Origin: Phytophthora quininea
Taxonomy: Eukaryota; Oomycota; Peronosporomycetes; Peronosporales; Peronosporaceae
Reading direction: 5' to 3'
Assembly (NCBI GenBank): GCA_011947345.1
Contig: JAAVTG010000002.1
Span: forward strand, 186,001-250,000
DNA: 64,000 nucleotides
In this document: positions 36,601 through 48,122 of the stretch, in pieces
How positions within the stretch are numbered: the stretch's first letter is position 1
Layout: the number at the start of each line of letters is the position of its first letter
Program-made: the position numbers and the translations under genes
The notes under the pieces: model-generated
What the model was told of the DNA's origin: nothing
The model's input: the letters and a program-made list of their open reading frames with translations, nothing else
Database searches by the model: none

Positions 36601-37735
36601 CGAGCCAGCGATCGGATCAAGGCGCGAGCATATTCCTTCATGACGTCGCTCTGGTCATCCCACGCCGGCGTCAACTATGACAATTTGCTCTCGGAAATGC
36701 CATCGGTCATCCGCTCCGCCTGCGTCATGCACGCCTCCAAAACCGCTCGACTGGTTCGTGATGAAGGTCGTGTCTCCAGTCTGTTGGGAAGGTGAGGTGA
36801 GAATGGAGGAGTTTACGATCTCGTTAGCCGAGCGTCTCCACTTTGAAGAGTACCCGCGCAACGAGAACGTCGTGACGGAAGGCAGCATTGTGCGAGCCAT
36901 GTACTTTGTGGTTAAAGGCCACCTCAAGATGCAGAGCCGATTGCTGCTAGTGCACCCCGTGGGGCTCAAAGACGGCAGCTACTTTGGTGAGCGCGGACTT
37001 CTGGGCTGCACCATCAGCGCCTACACCGTCCGGTCGGTTCGAGCCTGCGACTTGCTGTCGCTGAGCTCGGAGGACTTCTCGCAGGTGCTACACAAGTTCC
37101 CCTTCACTCGCTTGGCGCTCACGCTGTGCTCGCAGGCCTACTCGCATTTGAAGAAACAGAAATGTCCGTATTGTAGCACGTCCGAGCTGGAAGAGCGATG
37201 GGGAGCGGCGTTGCTACACGTGGTTTGCGATTTCCGAGATCGCCACTTTTCGGAGCTGGACGCTCGTAGACATAAAGCTGTCCAAATTGTTGCAGCAGGT
37301 GAAACAAAATACGGACCTGTCTTCTTGCCAGATGGTGATGTGATCACCTCGGGCGAATACCATTACACAAAGGAGAGTATTACAGATGTCCATGCGGACA
37401 GTTTCAACGTCGACGAGCTGCCGAGGAACTTGAAGGATATGTTTCTGGCCCTGCAGACTCCGAGCGACTGCTTCGAGGCCTTCGGGCCGCTGCTTCACAT
37501 TCTGCTGGCGACTGACCCGCTGGACTGGAGCACGAGCTTCAAGGAGGCGACAGAGAGCGGCCACCGAACGTCGAGGGCGACGCAGGGCACTCTGAGAACG
37601 AGATCTATTGAGATGGTGGCCGAGGAGGAAACAAAGGAAGCAGAGGATCCGATTGAGGAGGAGAGACCGGAGCAGGAGGAGGCAGCACTCGTGGGACCTG
37701 CGGTAGGAGACATCCCGGCCGCCGCAGGGCTCTAG
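30609..37735 (+). CDS. CNBD-1: four-repeat (pseudotetrameric) cyclic-nucleotide-binding-domain channel
   Basis: Predicted plasma-membrane ion channel of about 2,370 residues with four 6-TM plus CNBD-like units. Repeat I: helices 30800-31500, pore FWSVGIMTGLLEGELP (about 31357-31404), CNBD 31720-32040 with canonical cassette FGELSVFSTIPRTASV. Repeat II: pore YYAVGVLASPGKSVEP (about 33182-33230), CNBD 33600-33890 without the Glu/Arg. Repeat III: pore YWSFGLMSASSEPEFP (about 34680-34727), CNBD to about 35500 with FGEN and QRNAY. Repeat IV: pore FFATTTFVKKARNIAP (about 36386-36433), CNBD with FGERGLL but no Arg. S4-like helices keep spaced Arg/Lys (LLFLKLLRWSRLP). Frame breaks at about 30715, 33679, 33752, 35128, 35388 and 36739, plus an in-frame TAG at 35737-35739 between repeats III and IV. 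It has no intron where CNBD-2/3/4 have one. The start is 30609 or 30671. The ion and ligand are unknown. Confidence 0.85.
35737..35739 (+). other. In-frame TAG within CNBD-1 between repeats III and IV
   Basis: The frame from repeat III (ending GVDGVNWVN) meets TAG and continues, in the same frame, with TIVKRPVELVDKLLHG into repeat IV. CNBD-3 has sense codons at the matching place. It is either a true nonsense mutation, a base error, or a sign that repeat IV is separately translated. Confidence 0.8.
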
Positions 37736-38036
37736 GAATCACTTGGCCATCGGTAATCATTGTGGCTGCTGTGGTGGGACTGCTAAATGCTTGAGTTTGT
37801 TGCCACTTGCTTGCCAGTCTCGAATTTGCTCCGTCATGAGTAGATCGGAAGATAGGTTAACCTTTTAATGATTTCTGGTGTTTTGATTGGTGGAAATTTA
37901 CGCCAAGATGTTTCCGCTACTGTCTCTCCATTCTTCCCGTCGTCTCGAAGCGCGAAAGCAGAGCAGAGGACGGAGCGACTCTGCGTCTCGGTTGGTCTCC
38001 ACCCAGGTCTCTCTTGTCCGGATACCGTCGCCCAAG

Positions 38037-39569
38037 ATGCACGTGGTCGCCAGCATGCACCCGCCGCCGAGTGCGCGCCCCATGGGGCCGCCCAACATGC
38101 CGTGGAGCGACGACGACCAGAAGCTGCTCATGGACCTGCTGCTGTCGGCGGACGCGGCTAACGACGACGTCAAGATGCAGGAGCCGGTGGAGGTAGTGGA
38201 AACCTGTCCGGATACTGTCTCGTCCCCGCCACCCAAGAAAAACTCGTCGCCTAAAGCAAAGGGAAACTCACAGCCATGGAAAGGAGGGCCAGACACCGAG
38301 AGGTGGTGAAACGCGCCTACCACCGCAACAAGGTACAAGGCAACGAACACTTTCATGTGTGTTAGATCCATTACCTACTAACGTTGATGCTTTCTACTGC
38401 AGGCAGCGCTCAAGAGTCTTCGCGACACAGTCAAAACGTTGGAGGACCAGCTGGAGAGGCTCTCTCTCAAGACAACCAACTCTACTGCTACTACTACAAC
38501 TAAACCCTTTGCTAAGCCAGACATTCAACAGCGGTATGCACTGCTGACGACGCAGCAAGAGGAGTTGGGCCAAGAGGCAGCTCGGCTGAGGCTGCTACTC
38601 AACTACAGACAGCAGTTCGCTGCTAACATGGTCTCTTTGGCACAGCATGCAGCCTCCATCTCGTCCGACTCCGAGTCGGACACGGACTCGGACACCCCAA
38701 CCGTTGCGTCCACGATCACGTCCTCGCCGTCTCCGTCCACAGTGTCCACATGGAGTGTGGATTCGTCGATTTCATTACACGACACAGAGATGGACACTTT
38801 CAGCTTCTACAAAGAGCCGCACCAGACGATGCTGGGGCCTAATGTGTCCACAAAGGCCTCTCTGGCCATCTCCATGCAGAAACAGATTGGCTACAAGCCT
38901 CTGGCGCTCGAAGAGGCGTCCAAGCTCGTCAACGACGTCTACCGCTCCGTTCTGACCTTCTCCCTTAGTGGGCGTGCTATCAGCTCGGGCGTCCACATCA
39001 TGGGCTGGGAGGACAAAAGATTGCTGGACGGAACGACGCTCAAGTTCTCTCTACGCAAGAGATTCCCAAGGGAGAACGCACTGAGACTCATGGCCAGCAC
39101 GTGGCAGTGTCTTTCCGACCCAGAGTGCACCGAGACGAGATTCCGTGGACTCATGACGCTGCGCGTCTTGCAGAGAGTGAACGACGACACGATCATCGCG
39201 TTGAGAGACACCAGCAGCGAGGACGACACGAAGATCTACCGCTGTGTGTATATCTTGTTCCGCGTACGGACACGGAATGGCTTCCTGATCTGTATCCAGT
39301 CGGTGGATCCAGCACAACTCACGGACCCGACGCTCAACTCGATCACTCGGGACGGAAAGATAGTGCAGTGGGTCGACATGTCGTGCTGGTTCTTGTTTGA
39401 ACACGACTCGGAGTTTGAAGAAGGAGGAGCTCAAATTGAGTACGGCGGAAGTATGGACAATGGAGACATGGAGTCCATTCGGAATCTCGCCATCAACACT
39501 CTCTCTGTCGTCCTCAAGTGGGAAAGCACCATGGTAGGACCGTTCTTCACATTGCCAGCGTCGTCGTGA
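38037..39569 (+). CDS. bZIP-like/START-like protein 1
   Basis: A basic stretch MERRARHREVVKRAYHRNK runs across a 70-nt intron (38333-38402, AACAAG|gtacaa...ctgcag|GCA) into a heptad coiled coil SLRDTVKTLEDQLERLSLK. This resembles a divergent bZIP DNA-binding region, lacking the canonical NxxAAxxCR. A second helix, a Ser/Thr/Asp-rich linker (about 38660-38780) and a C-terminal START-like domain (about 38900-39540) follow. Phytophthora proteins of this shape are often named M96 mating-specific-like; that label is from memory and implies no function here. A frame change near 38275 is needed to join the N-terminal exon frame to the basic region. The ATG at 38037 is chosen because the acidic N-terminus begins there; 38055 is possible. 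A paralogue lies at 48123-49456. Confidence 0.7.
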
Positions 39570-39735
39570 TCACGACTGGGCAGTTTACCTTAGCACTCGC
39601 GTTCGTGAATGGAGAGGGCGACGCTGTTTTTGTGTAGTATGTATTTTCTCGTTGCTACTCGGCGACAGGACTCTCAATAAGGAGTGCAATGAGCACGCGA
39701 GTTCTTCAAAGCTGTTAATCGTCACGCATTCGTTT

Positions 39736-40875
39736 CTAGGAACGTCGAGTTATCCCCAAAGACGTCAAGATGAGATCAGTCGAGGCTGCCTGCGCGGCAA
39801 GTAGCCGTTTGACGTCTTCTAATTCTTTGGCTACGCTCTGCTCCACCGCCACCAAGCGCTCCTCGAAGGATTGGGTCGCAGTGGCGAATCGTTCAGCCAC
39901 ACGAACTGCTTCCTGTTGGGCCAGTTCACGAAGTTCCAATTCTCGTCTCTGAGCATCGATGATGGAGACCAGCGTCGCTCGCTCACTGCACATTGCGCTG
40001 TCAAAGTTTTCGCGAAGTGGCCACAGAAGAAAACAACACATTTACCTCGCCCAAGACTCGCCTTCCTTTGTGCTAAGATCGCCTGCAAGCGATCGAGACG
40101 ATTTGCCTCGTGAAGTTTGTGCCTTCGGCTTAGGCTTGCCGCTGCTCTTTGATGCAGATTTTACTTGTTGTTGATCAGCCACACTGGGTTGCTCTTTGAT
40201 CGGTGATTCCGTTGTACTGCTTCGAGATTTCTGCCCGGTCACGACATTGACCACCATTGTTAAAGGCAAAACCGAGTCACAACACAATGCCAATCTACGC
40301 ACCCAATTCGTCGTGCTGAGTGCGAATGGCTCGACCGTTGTAACCTTGCTAAAGTCCTTGGACTGCTGAGTACCGCTCAGTCTGCACAGTAACAAGGTTA
40401 AACGTTGCCATGATATGGTCGAGCGTGCACTTAACTCACTTCTGCTGCGCCTGCTGAGCGTGCTCGCGAGCTCTCTTGCCGTGCCAAGTGCAGTTGGATG
40501 GAGCTCTCCTGAGCCTCGGTTGGATGTAGTAACGCCGCTTCGGCTTCAGCGCCAAAGTCCTCAGCTTCCTCCTCGTCTTCAAATTCGTCTGATGATCGTC
40601 GTGGTCTCGACTGGATCTGGGCGTCAATTAGCTCGTCTGCTTCCCCGCACACGTAAATACTGCTCAGCAGAGCTCACCTTTGGTGTAAAAGTGCACTCCT
40701 GCTCCTGCTGAGCTCGCAACTCCTGCGATCTGCTTGCTAGCTGCGACCACGAAGGTTTAGTTCTTTCACATGTTGCATTAGGGTGGCCTTCCAGCACCTT
40801 TCGCTGTCCGTGCAGCTTCCAAGCGAGTTGTTTATCGTAGATGGTGGAGTCAGCGGCGACAACAGGAGGAGGCAT
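39736..40875 (-). CDS. Small coiled-coil protein, unknown function
   Basis: Likely multi-exon minus-strand gene. The first exon from 40875 (MPPPVVAADSTIYDKQLAW) ends in ECTFTPK at a gtgagc donor (about 40680). A second exon from about 40618 may encode an acidic stretch (SSDEFEDEEEAEDFG), a third a Lys/Ser-rich stretch (KSASKSSGKPKPKAQTSRG, about 40110-40170), and the last a coiled coil (RRELELRELAQQEAVRVAE, about 39880-39950) ending at 39736. ECTFTPK is a short motif seen in some protist coiled-coil proteins; no family can be named. The ATG at 40875 is only about 36 bp beyond the CNBD-2 stop on the same strand. Exon joins are estimates. Confidence 0.45.
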
Positions 40876-40910
40876 AGCGTCGCCCGGATCTTGAAGAGAC
40901 ACTTGTGGAG

Positions 40911-43900
40911 TTATTCGTGTGCATGGTGCGATACAGTTGAGCGATGTGATGTAGCAGAAGTTTTCCGAGATGTTGATCTGTGTCGGGATAAGGAACTCAC
41001 AGCCGGAGCCACTCGGTGTGCGGTACTCGCAGCAACAGCGCTGATATGATCGACGATTGATCGGAGATTGGAACTACGAGCCAACTTGCGGTCGTTGCCA
41101 TGTTGCCCGCTGCCACGGCGTAGTCCCGATTTCTCAAAGAGATCACCCTTCGGCCCTACCATCTCGATAAACGGCCGGAACACTTGCAGACATGGCAACG
41201 GAGCATCGCTTTTGTCCAAGACGCTCAGCACCACCATGCGCCAATGGGTCTCGGGTCGTGGCAGTGACGCTACTTCCTTCTCGGAACTTGAACGCCACAA
41301 CTGTCGGTGCTGCTCCAAAACTGTGCGAATGTGATCGTCCCAGACTTGCGGTGTCATCGGAAATATGCTGTTGTCACTTGGCGTGGCGTTCATATGGTGG
41401 AAAACAGCGTCGGAAATACTCAGTATCTTCGAGAAGAATTCATCACCGCGCAGAATTGACTCCAGATTGGAGGCAGCCAGTGCAACCAGTTCACACGGCA
41501 TTTGTGTCTGGACTGAGTTTTCGCACATATCGTGGGTGAGAACTCCTCGCTCTCCGAAAAAGTCTCCTCTGGTGTAGTGTGCGATCGGTTTGTTCGGTCC
41601 TTGCTCTTTGGTGATGGCAACCAGTTTCCCCGAAACAACAAAGTAGATGCCATCCGGCATTCTACCCTCAACAACCACGCGCTCCCCAGACGGATAACAA
41701 TCGAAGCTCAAGCACTCGGCAATTGCGTGAACCATACGGCTGATGGTTAGGCCGCCTACCTGCAGTATCGGTCGAAAAACCTTGAAAATAAACGCCTGCA
41801 GAGGCAGATCGACAATGTGCAGCAGCATGTCCTCTTGAATCTGGGTCGGAAGTGAAGCGAAGACATCTTGGTAGATGACCCTCTGTGTGAGGACCAAAGG
41901 TCTGCTAAAAACTGGTGCACCCGTGAATTCAGAGTCGAACTAACCTTCCAGCGCGCAATAGTATGCTCTACAGCTATGTGGTTCTTGCGGTAACTAACCT
42001 CGTTGTCAATGGAGGAAATGAACAGGCTTGCAATCTCACCAATCATGAAAGCCATCACCATCAACCCGACGAAACACACGATGAGAGCAAAGACAAAAGC
42101 TTGACCTTTAGGCATGAACGTTCGTCCCTTTTTGATGAACGCAGTGACCGCAAAGAAAAGTCCACGCAACAAGCGAAGACTCAGGATAGACAGTGGAGTG
42201 TCATCGTAAACTTCGAGCTCCGTTGGTGGAAACCACGAGCTCCATTCCTCACTATACCCCTCATGATCGGCAAAAGCAAGTAGGCGCACGCACCCCAGTA
42301 GATGAGTAGTATGTACAGCAGCAAAATCGTCTGGAGACGGGCCCACTCGAAGGTGACAGTTTGTCGATGAATCTCGTTCATGTAGTGCACCACATTCAAC
42401 ACCTTGACGCAGCGATTGACTCCCAGCCAAACTATTGTTTTGGGAGGGGCGATAGTATAAAACACGTACTCCAATGGAAGCGCTGCAATGACATCTATCA
42501 GCAGCCGTTCTTGCCGATACACTTTGCGGATTTTCACCTCGTACAATTCTGCAGTGAGTTCAGACTCCTTTAGGTGCAAGTTGATCCAGATATCCGCCAC
42601 AAACACAACAAAACAGCAAACCTCCAGCAAATTGGCATCTAACGAAAGTCCGTCCCATACCCTGCACGCATCAAACACAATACACGACGGCATGATAAAT
42701 GCAACGTACAACGTGGCAATTGTCACAATGCGCAGCCACATGATGTGAACAGAGCCCTGAGTCTCCAGAACACTAGACAGGTTCCTCAACAACGCTGGCA
42801 CATTCCACCATTTTACACGAGACGACGGCGCATTTTGGACGTGAGAACTTGTCAGAAGACTGCCCGATGCGCTGATTTTCAGGACTGACGGGCCTCCGAT
42901 ACTGCCCCTGACGTGTTTGTCCGTGTTGCTTTGCACCTTTTGCAATTTTTGTTGGATCTTGACAGTCTGGAGGACTTGATTCATCCAGCTTGGATACAGC
43001 CGAACACCAAATCCAGCGATTGTCGTGAGAGCGAATAAAGGATGCACGATGTCTTCGTGCGGACGAATGACGTCCGTGGTGTGTCAGCAAAGAGCGAGTT
43101 TTCCCAAAGAAATCACCAGCGAATACATCACTAATCTTTTGTAGTGTCATCCGGAAGTCGTTGTTTGACGTGCCAAGCAAACTGGTCGATGATTGCTTTC
43201 GTACTGGGGCAAACATTGAGAGCGTTCCCGTGAAAACGAAAAACATGTCGGTACCTTCGTCTTCATACTTGTACACGTATTCGTCCTTGAGAACCAGTCT
43301 CTGCTTCAGTTGAGACACCAACATTCGAGTGATCGAGATATCCGTATTCTTGAGGAATGGAACTTTTTCAATCATGGGCTGCAGATTCATCAGGCGAATG
43401 TCAGTCATGATTGGCGGTGGAAGATAAAGCTTCACTTCTTCCTCTTGAGTGATAGTGTGAAATCGTTTGAAAAACAGAAGCATCTTGACCTTGGATTCGA
43501 GTGTTGTTGGGAGCGCAAAGTGCGCTAACAGTCTCCTCATAGACCCAAACCTGGAATTGAATTCACGATGTTCAGCATTCGAGAGCTCAATGATGTCCGA
43601 GAAATTGCCGATCACGTAAGCGAACAGGAAGAAACCCGTCACTTGGGTGGTAATGGTCAAAACACACTGAGACGTACTCTCAGGGAGTTCGCCCGTGTTC
43701 GAGGCTGACATGACACCGAATGCCCAGAAATTAGCTGCAAAGTATTGGTGGAACATATTTTCGTGCTGTACAGCAACAGGTAGAGTCCAGGCATTTTCTC
43801 CAAACCCAGGTTCTTCTAAACTTCCGTGAAGGCCAGAGGCATGGGACGCAAAGTCGAAGTATATGCACCCCAGAACATGAGTAGTGACAAATATGTAGTA

Positions 43901-46900
43901 CACCAACTTCACCAGTCGCAGCTCTGTGGTGAATTTCACATGCCGCTGCTCTAACGCACGATATTGGGTTGGGACCTTCAAGAGACGCAGCACTTTATTG
44001 ATGTTGAGGAGCTCCGACCGACGAAACCCCGGAATCCAGTTAATCGCAAAGAGCGGGACAAGTGCCGCTGTATCGATGAGAAAATGCCACGAGTGGAAAT
44101 ATCGTCGTCGAATCAACTTTAGCTCCATGACCTTGTTTCCATACTGTCGATACCCCAAACAGGAACGAATGTAGACGTCCACCACGAACGAGACTTCCAA
44201 GCCAATCGTAACACTATCGCAGATGCCCCTGTGGGTTATTCCAAAGCAAATATTGAGCAACACTCGGACCCATTGTATAGTCATTGCTATTGCCAACCAC
44301 GTCTCCCAGGCAACAACATACTTTGAATCTGGGTCAATAACACCACAACGAACCCCCACTGATGTCGTTTGCTAGTGACGTTTCCTACAACTTGAGTTTC
44401 GGATTCGGATTTTATGAGCAGCCTTTGACGCTTTTCGAGGAGTATCGCTTCAGATCCAAAAGTTGGGAATATCGCGTACAGCTTCTCCAACGTAGTCCTC
44501 GACAGGAATATTACCACGCACCCACTCTCCGCAACAGCATCCTCACAGTAGCCTGTCTCTTTCGAGCCACTACAGAGCAATGCGGTTCCGAACAAGCTTC
44601 CTTCTATTATCCTGATGGGAACACCAGCTTTGAAAAAGAAGCCTGGCCTCGCAACAAAATGAAGAGCCCCTGCATAATATCACCTTCTCGGTAGATGTAT
44701 TCTCCTTGGCCATATAACATTAACTCAGCATTGCTTATAAAACTGTCCTCCAGATCATCAATTACCGGTCTGACTCCAGCCAAGAGAGCGATGGTTTGCA
44801 GCGCTGGTGTGTAGATACTTCGCATGACATCCTTCCTCAATGAAATAGGCAAGTCACTCGTCAATTCGTCGATCAAAGCTCCTCGATGAGCTGCCCACCA
44901 AAACTCCAAAAACACATTGACCCGGTGATAAATCGCGGCCGGTGCATTCTGACGCCGCAGAAAGCTCTGAATCCGTGACCGGATCGCGAAGAACTCCTTC
45001 TCTTCGTGAGCGGATGCAGTGAATCTCTTCTGGACATTGTCGACCACAACCGCCGTGATAACAAACCCACTGAACATGAACATTAATCCAACCAGATACT
45101 CCAAGTCACTGTTGGGCTCCACACCTTTGCCCAGACCCGTCAGTTTGTGCGTGGCAAAGTAAAACGACCGCATGTATTGCATCGTTGCAATGTGACTTAA
45201 GGCTGAATCCCCAAGAGTGAGCGTGACGTTCTCATAGTCCATGAAGTGAGTGTCGTTCAGTCGATGCAGCTCAATGTCGTCATGAGGGAGCCACGCTTCT
45301 TCTTCATGGCTGAATCCTTCGACGAAAGTGACGCTGAAATATAGACACGACTCGATGTGGATCAGCAGGAACAGAAGCACTGCGAACAACAACAGACGAT
45401 GTTTACTGCGGAGCGGATAGATCGCGTCGACCTCGCGGAAATGGCCAGACGCGCGCCAAAACCTGTGGCAAAGCGACGCATTTTAGTAAGCCACGATAAC
45501 GAGTTGTTGACAGTAGCTAAACTCACCGTAGCAATCTTGGCAATCTGGCAAGACAGTGTTGGGTAGAAGACACAAATGCATCATACGGGAGTGTGCACAC
45601 CAAATCCAATACGAACGCTCCGTGGAAATACCTCACCGCACTTTTCGTCGGGTCTTGAATCTTTTCAGACGACTGCATGTAGGCCAGGTTGAAATTGATG
45701 TAAATGTCTGCCCAGAGCACAACATCGGCAACTCCGTTCAGTAGAAACGTGAGCCAATTCATATTATTGAGCGCTGGGAACGCGATCTGTAGCGGAACTA
45801 GGCACCAATTGTAAATCAACACGACCTGCAAGATGAAGACCCACACAACGCGGTAGATTCCTGAACAATCCAACGCCTTTTTAAGCAAAAGAGAAGACCA
45901 CCACGGTGTAGGTTCCTTCTCTTGATGAGTGCCCGTGAAGTTGTCATAATTATTTTGATGAGAAGTTGACATATCTCCAATTTCTTTGCTTTCTTTGCTT
46001 GCTTCATGGTCACGCAGGAGTGGTGCAAGTCGAAGGAAAACGTTCGAAGATGGCTTGCCTCGAAATCCGTCTACTATCGGGAATACTGTACCTGTTTGCT
46101 TCGCGCGTGTCGGTACTTCGGGTGGGCCTGCTCCTTGAGCTTCCCTTTCTCCGTTAGATTTAGTTGTCCCATTCGCTGGTTCTGGGTTGGTAGATGCTGC
46201 TTTCTTGCTTTCATTAGGGTCCTCTTCATTATCAAGGTGACTAACCCTTTCATTCTCGTCGCAGCTTTGGGGTAACTCTTCAGAACGATTTCGGTATTAA
46301 ATCGAGACAGCTTGTACAACACGCAGTACGTAGTGGTTACCACGGTTGCTGACCGAGGCAAGTTCGAAAACAACGAAAGCTCTCCGACAATGTCATTCTT
46401 CCGTAACTCGCGAATTTTTCCGGCCTTGCCGATCACATCCAGCACTCCGGCATAAATGATATACATGGCATCTCCATATTCCCCAATACTAAATAGAGTG
46501 CACTGAGAGGGCAAACACATCCGTTCCAACAGCGACGTAAGCAGCTCGATCAATTCAGGGTTGGATCCGGTGAACACCGGGATTTTTGCCACCACATCTT
46601 TTAAAAGTTCAATTTGGACATCCTTGACAATAGAGGGACACAGAAGTTTGGTCACCTCTCGGTCGTTCGTGTCGTTGCCTGTGTAATAGTGCTGCCACAT
46701 GTTCAACACGAAAGATTGAGTGGAAGCAGTAAATGTGTCAACAGTCACGTACGTACTCGCAAATATTCGACGACTGGGTCTCCAACGTGATCAGGAACAC
46801 GATAAAAGGCTAGCACGTGTTCAAGCTGGGCGATGCGAGCTTCAGCCGCCTCCGAGTTAGTGGCTTCGCATCTGGAAAGCAAGAAGAATATCGCACAGAA

Positions 46901-47845
46901 GCACGTGAACACTGAAAAACCGCAGATGGCGACTGCAATCGTGAAGACGAACTCATTGACTGTACGAGGTAGCTCGCCTTCAAACAAACCCGTTAGCACT
47001 CCAAATGCCCAAAAGGTGGACTGCAAGTATTGCGTCAGCACGGTTGGGTGGTCATGCTTATCTGGGAGCCAATGATTGCTGTGGGTTTCGTCGTAGCCAA
47101 ACGAAAAGCGAATGCAGGCAATATAATGCGACAGCAAAATGACCCCCACCAGCAGTTTGGATATCTTGAGCAACTCAAAATGTCGGACATACACGTCGTC
47201 CACGTTGGAGAGGTATCTAGGGACCCGATACGCTCGGAACACTTTAGGGATTTCTATCACCAACTTGGACACGGAAAAGGTCACTGGCAGCGCAGCCCAC
47301 GGAACAATTGCCAGGAGGTCAAATGCAAATTCTCGTGACTTGATGTACCTTCGCCGCACCCAGCGCACATCGTAGATGACGCTCCCGTTCAGATAGAAGC
47401 CTGTGGTGGCCTTAACGTAGAAATCCAAGAGGAAGAGCACCTCCCACGCGTAAAGCACAATGACCACGGGGTCCTGCAGCAGCGGCACTCGGCGGTCGAA
47501 CGCGATGGCGAAAGGGATGGCTGCCGACTCGTAGATTAAGCCTGCGAGCAGCACCTGGTGCCAGATTTGGAGGCTACGCGCGTGCGGATCTCTGGTTCTG
47601 CGGTTGTCTACCGCCGCCTCCTGCTGGTGATCGGGCGTGGGCGTAGTTGGACTCACCTTGGAGCGCATTTGGGGCAGCCGACCTGCACTTCCGTTGTATA
47701 TATCTGTACCAGACGTGCCTTTTGCTCGGGATGAAACCTTCGTCCACATCTTGTGCACCGCGGGGAACATATCGGCACATTCTTGCTGCAGCTTTGATGG
47801 TGCGACTTCCAACTGCTTGACATGGTCGAATTCAACGCGCTTCAA
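40911..47845 (-). CDS. CNBD-2: four-repeat cyclic-nucleotide-binding-domain channel
   Basis: Same architecture as CNBD-1, transcribed leftward. Repeat I pore FWAFGVLTGLFEGELP (46968-47015), followed by an intron at 46692-46756 (CGA|gtacgt...ggcag|CAC) and a CNBD with GELSLFSNLPRSATV. Repeat II pore FATHKLTGLGKGVEP (about 45114-45160), intron 45463-45526 just after its S4 (LPRLLR). Repeat III pore FWAFGVMSASNTGELP (43679-43729), CNBD cassette FGENSLFADTPRTSFV when the frame is corrected near 43095. Repeat IV pore FFAVTAFIKKGRTFMP (42111-42163), CNBD with FFGERGVL. Filter charges are E, K, T, R for repeats I-IV at the aligned position. Frame breaks include about 46085, 44610, 44300, 43095, 43020, 42250 and 41880. 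Subfamily with CNBD-4, with which it shares a 1-kb near-identical block. Confidence 0.84.
44878..45882 (-). repeat. Inverted near-identical 1-kb tract, CNBD-2 copy (partner 58962-59964)
   Basis: 1,005 bp encoding repeat II helices, pore and intron. The reverse complement matches CNBD-4 almost perfectly, ending sharply at AAAAAGGCGTTGG on one side and CATCGAGGAGC on the other. Outside, the two genes are clearly diverged. Confidence 0.87.
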
Positions 47846-48122
47846 GCGATGCTAGTAGCTCTCAAAGCATGTCTCGCCTTCTCTTCCTCCTAGCAACTCG
47901 GCCACATCGTCAATGAATAGACGACCTTATTGGACGAGTACACTCGTATCGACGCAGCTCCGTACGCCTGCAGTGATTGCTGTGGCTGCCACACCGCTGC
48001 GCTTGTTAGCGGCAGTCCGTGGCCGGTCTTCCACCAAGCCCTGATCCCATAGTGAAGCCCAGTCAACCAGTTTGCACTTTGAATGCTATTCGTACTTGCA
48101 CTTTGTATGTGAACTGGCGCTC
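47846..48122. other. Divergent promoter region CNBD-2 / bZIP-START 2
   Basis: 277 bp between divergent start codons, so both genes share this control region. A direct repeat-like pair TTTGCACTTTGAATG / TTGCACTTTGTATG sits at about 48069-48110. No INR-FPR match. Confidence 0.4.

Noticed and set aside
35746..36795. Repeat IV of CNBD-1 as an independent single-repeat channel gene
   Set aside because: The frame is continuous through the TAG, the first codon would be GTG, and CNBD-3 shows the same region as one chain. It is kept as a nonsense site inside one gene.
48069..48110. Direct repeat TTGCACTTTG pair as a regulatory operator
   Set aside because: Only two short imperfect copies in a 277-bp promoter; could easily be chance. 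Noted in the intergenic entry only.
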